Shown here piece by piece: positions 62,102-64,000 of a DNA stretch of 64,000 nt. The stretch is from Citrus sinensis. Its lineage: Eukaryota; Streptophyta; Magnoliopsida; Sapindales; Rutaceae. The stretch covers positions 3,348,001-3,412,000 of the forward strand of contig NC_068558.1 of the NCBI RefSeq assembly GCF_022201045.2, read 5' to 3'. Each line of letters begins with the position of its first letter. Position 1 is the stretch's first letter. The notes under the pieces were generated by a model. The model had not been told where the DNA came from, searched no databases, and saw only the letters and a program-made list of their open reading frames with translations. The translations under genes and the position numbers were made by a program.

Positions 62102-63474
62102 AGATAATTTTCAGTTTCATCCCCTGAGATTTGAGGTCCCTTCATTTAGATAGAATGTATAAGAGTATCTCCACTTTGCACCCCTACTGTTAGTATAAAG
62201 TTTAGTATATATTCAGTATGTAAGGGCATTTAAGTAATTGTATGTTAAATTGATTAAATATTTAAAAACGTTTTGAATTTTTTCACTTTGGAAAGTGGAA
62301 TATGTCATAAACATTGTTATATTCAATGGGTAACAGTAAAAGCATGTTAGTATTCCACGAGTTTTACACCAAATCTAAAAAGAATCAATATATGCTAGAT
62401 AATAACATAAGCATGTTAGTGTTCAATGGGTTAACAAATCTAAAATAATCAATATATGCTGGGCAATAAGATAAGTATGTTAGTGTTCAACGAGTTTTAC
62501 ATTAAATTGAAAACAATTATTTGTTTAATTTTTAACTTCACAAATCGAAAAAGTAAATTCATATCACCATTACAGCTCCTAACCGAATTCCTTGTTGTGA
62601 TGAACAATATGTCAGGAAAGAAATCAGAACCAAGTTTGACGGGAGCTGATGTAAGAGTTCAAACTGATTCAAGGGCCATGAGCGAATACCGGCGACAACG
62701 AAGAACTCACCCACTTGCAATGGAGCGGCATGCCAGGTAACTAAAACTTTCCTTGTTTCTTGTATTTTTTTTCCTCCTTTTTACAGTGTTGGGATGAGCT
62801 AAAACTGAAGCTGAGTTCAACAATAATACTGATGTGGGTCTTCTAAGTTGGTGCATATGGTTTTTTTTTTTTCTTTAGATCATGAAAATCGATGATAAAA
62901 ATTATTGTTTTAGTTGGTTATTTCTTCGTTGGATACTAATTTTGGAGGCTGACTGCTGCTAGGATTAAGAACTTGGCAATATTAATTTTATTTGGGTTAT
63001 ATGTTTTTTTCCCCAAATTATGAATATTCATTGCGTAAACAGTTGCTAGGTTGTTTAACAACTTAACATCTTGTTGAAGATTGATATTTCGGGCAAGATT
63101 TAGAGCAATAATATGAAAAATGCATGTATTTATTTATACTAATAAAATCTGCACCTGATGTTCTTTTTTTTAGTAATTATTAATTGTCCAAATTATTGAG
63201 CATGATAATGTTGGTTTGTAGATTGAAATGGGAGCTTGAGCCTATTTTTTGTTCTACAAACTTAATGAAGTAAAACAAATTTGTGAATGATCTAGTGACC
63301 AGTACATATCTTCTATTGTGTACTGACGCAAGGGTATTTTAGTCATTTACACAGTCAATTAATAGTCAACTAAACTTTATACTAACGGTAGGGGTGAAAA
63401 GTGGAGATACCTTTATACATTCTATCTAAGTGAAGGAACCCCAAATCTCAGGGGATGAAACTGAAAATTACGCT
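62102..63474. mobile_element. Mutator-like element with long terminal inverted repeats
   Basis: About 105 bp at the left (TAATTTTCAGTTTCATCCCC at 62105, through TAGTATAAAGTTTAGT at 62206) recurs inverted at 63369-63470 with about ten differences. A 9-bp direct repeat, TATGGATAC (62093-62101) and TACGGATAC (63475-63483), flanks it; 9-bp duplications are typical of Mutator-like elements. Near the left end three units of about 60-70 bp starting AG(C/T)ATGTTAGT form subterminal repeats (62341-62510). No transposase is encoded in its 1.37 kb, so it is non-autonomous. It ends 137 bp before the FIP37 start codon. Confidence 0.8.
62575..62738 (+). other. Exon-like segment carried inside the Mutator-like element
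   Basis: An open stretch is bounded by an acceptor (TTACAG) and a donor (CCAG/GTAACT). It reads NNMSGKKSEPSLTGADVRVQ, TDSRAMSEYRRQRR and AMERHAR, which is polar and protein-like rather than random AT sequence. I do not recognise the parent gene. It may be a captured gene fragment (Pack-MULE style) or an exon of a small gene. Confidence 0.4.
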
Positions 63475-63620
63475 TACGGATACTTAGATCGCCACGTCAT
63501 CAATATTAAACACGTACGTAACTCGTCAGACGGGGACCCCGCAGCTGATTTGTTTTTTTTTTTTCACTTGCATCGCTAAAATACGCCAAAATTAATTAAA
63601 TTCTAGGGTTTTCCGTTTCC

Positions 63621-64000
63621 ATGGCTTCACGGACTCATCTCGACGATGTAAGTGCTTCAGTCTCACTGTTACTGTACACAAAAGCATACATTATATGCGT
63701 TTTCTATTGTTTCCTTCAACTTAGGGTTTTAAATTGGATATATTTTTTTGAGCGTAGGACGACGATTTTGGCGGCGATTTTTCTGCTAATCATAATTCTA
63801 GACGTTCTGGTCAGTTCAATTTTCATGTAACGCAGTATTTTTTTTTTTTTTTTATGTAGAATGTGATTTTTTATTTTAAAAATTATTTGAATGAAATTTT
63901 ATAGGCTCGAAGAGAAGCTTCGGTGATATTGAAGATGACGAGGACGATATTTTTGGTTCAAGAAAGGTATTTACTCAATTAAAACTGACACTGATGTGAA
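63621..64000 (+). CDS. FIP37: FIP37 (WTAP orthologue, m6A methyltransferase subunit), first exons
   Basis: Three exons are visible, 63621-63647, 63758-63809 and 63905-63966, with consistent GT-AG phases; the gene runs off the right edge. They encode MASRTHLDD, then DDDFGGDFSANHNSRRS, then KRSFGDIEDDEDDIFGSRK. This is close to the known start of Arabidopsis FIP37, where DDDFGGD and RRSFGDLEDDEDDIFGS occur in the same order. FIP37 is the scaffold subunit that, with MTA, MTB and VIRILIZER, deposits N6-methyladenosine on mRNA and is essential for embryo and shoot meristem development. Only the disordered N-terminus is in the window; the coiled coil lies beyond. A Mutator-like element sits just upstream. 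Confidence 0.88.

Overview
The window is nuclear DNA of a flowering plant, almost certainly a eudicot. It has spliced genes with plant-only families (plant UBX protein, LRR-XI receptor kinase, neprosin, TIC32-like SDR), AT-rich introns, and plant Copia, Mutator-like, hAT and SINE elements. The overall look suggests a woody rosid (Citrus-like), but that is an impression, not a demonstration. Eight host genes are readable. Exon borders below were worked out by hand from splice signals and reading-frame phase.

Layout. 0-4.3 kb, minus strand: the 5' half of a plastid-targeted CRAL-TRIO/Sec14-like gene (runs off the left edge) and a PUX10-like UBX gene. 4.3-10.9 kb: gene-poor, with two tandem duplications and a SINE. 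10.9-13.4 kb, plus: a secreted neprosin-family protein. 15.3-18.4 kb, minus: a JmjC oxygenase of the JMJ20/JMJD4 type, head-to-head with CDC48 (18.9-23.1 kb, plus). 24.7-28.5 kb, minus: an LRR-XI receptor kinase of the RGI type. 30.4-42.6 kb: a young Copia retrotransposon whose gag-pol frame is split by a second, still younger, gag-only LTR element. 42.6-48.7 kb: gene-free, with a SINE and a retroposed sequence, both with clear target-site duplications. 48.7-51.7 kb, plus: kinetochore protein SPC25. 52.7-55.2 kb, minus: a TIC32-like short-chain dehydrogenase. 55.2-63.5 kb: gene-free, with a foldback repeat, a hAT relic, a SINE and a Mutator-like element. 63.6 kb to the end: the start of FIP37, the WTAP-type subunit of the m6A RNA methyltransferase.

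Functional links. The PUX10-like protein carries a UBX domain of the kind that docks on CDC48, and a CDC48 gene lies about 15 kb away. CDC48 and the JmjC gene share one promoter region of about 510 bp. No operon-like organisation is expected or seen.

The most unusual part is the nested retrotransposon. The inner element has two 1,314-bp LTRs in which I see no difference. It has no pol, a gag that seems to lack the central capsid segment, nine GGGGGAG tracts resembling its polypurine primer, and arrays of short CCGG foldbacks in both LTRs and the internal region. It looks like a recently active, trans-mobilised parasite. Other points of note are three GC-AG introns in three unrelated genes, a 25-bp CGTATACG repeat in the Copia leader, and a SINE headed by three perfect hairpins.
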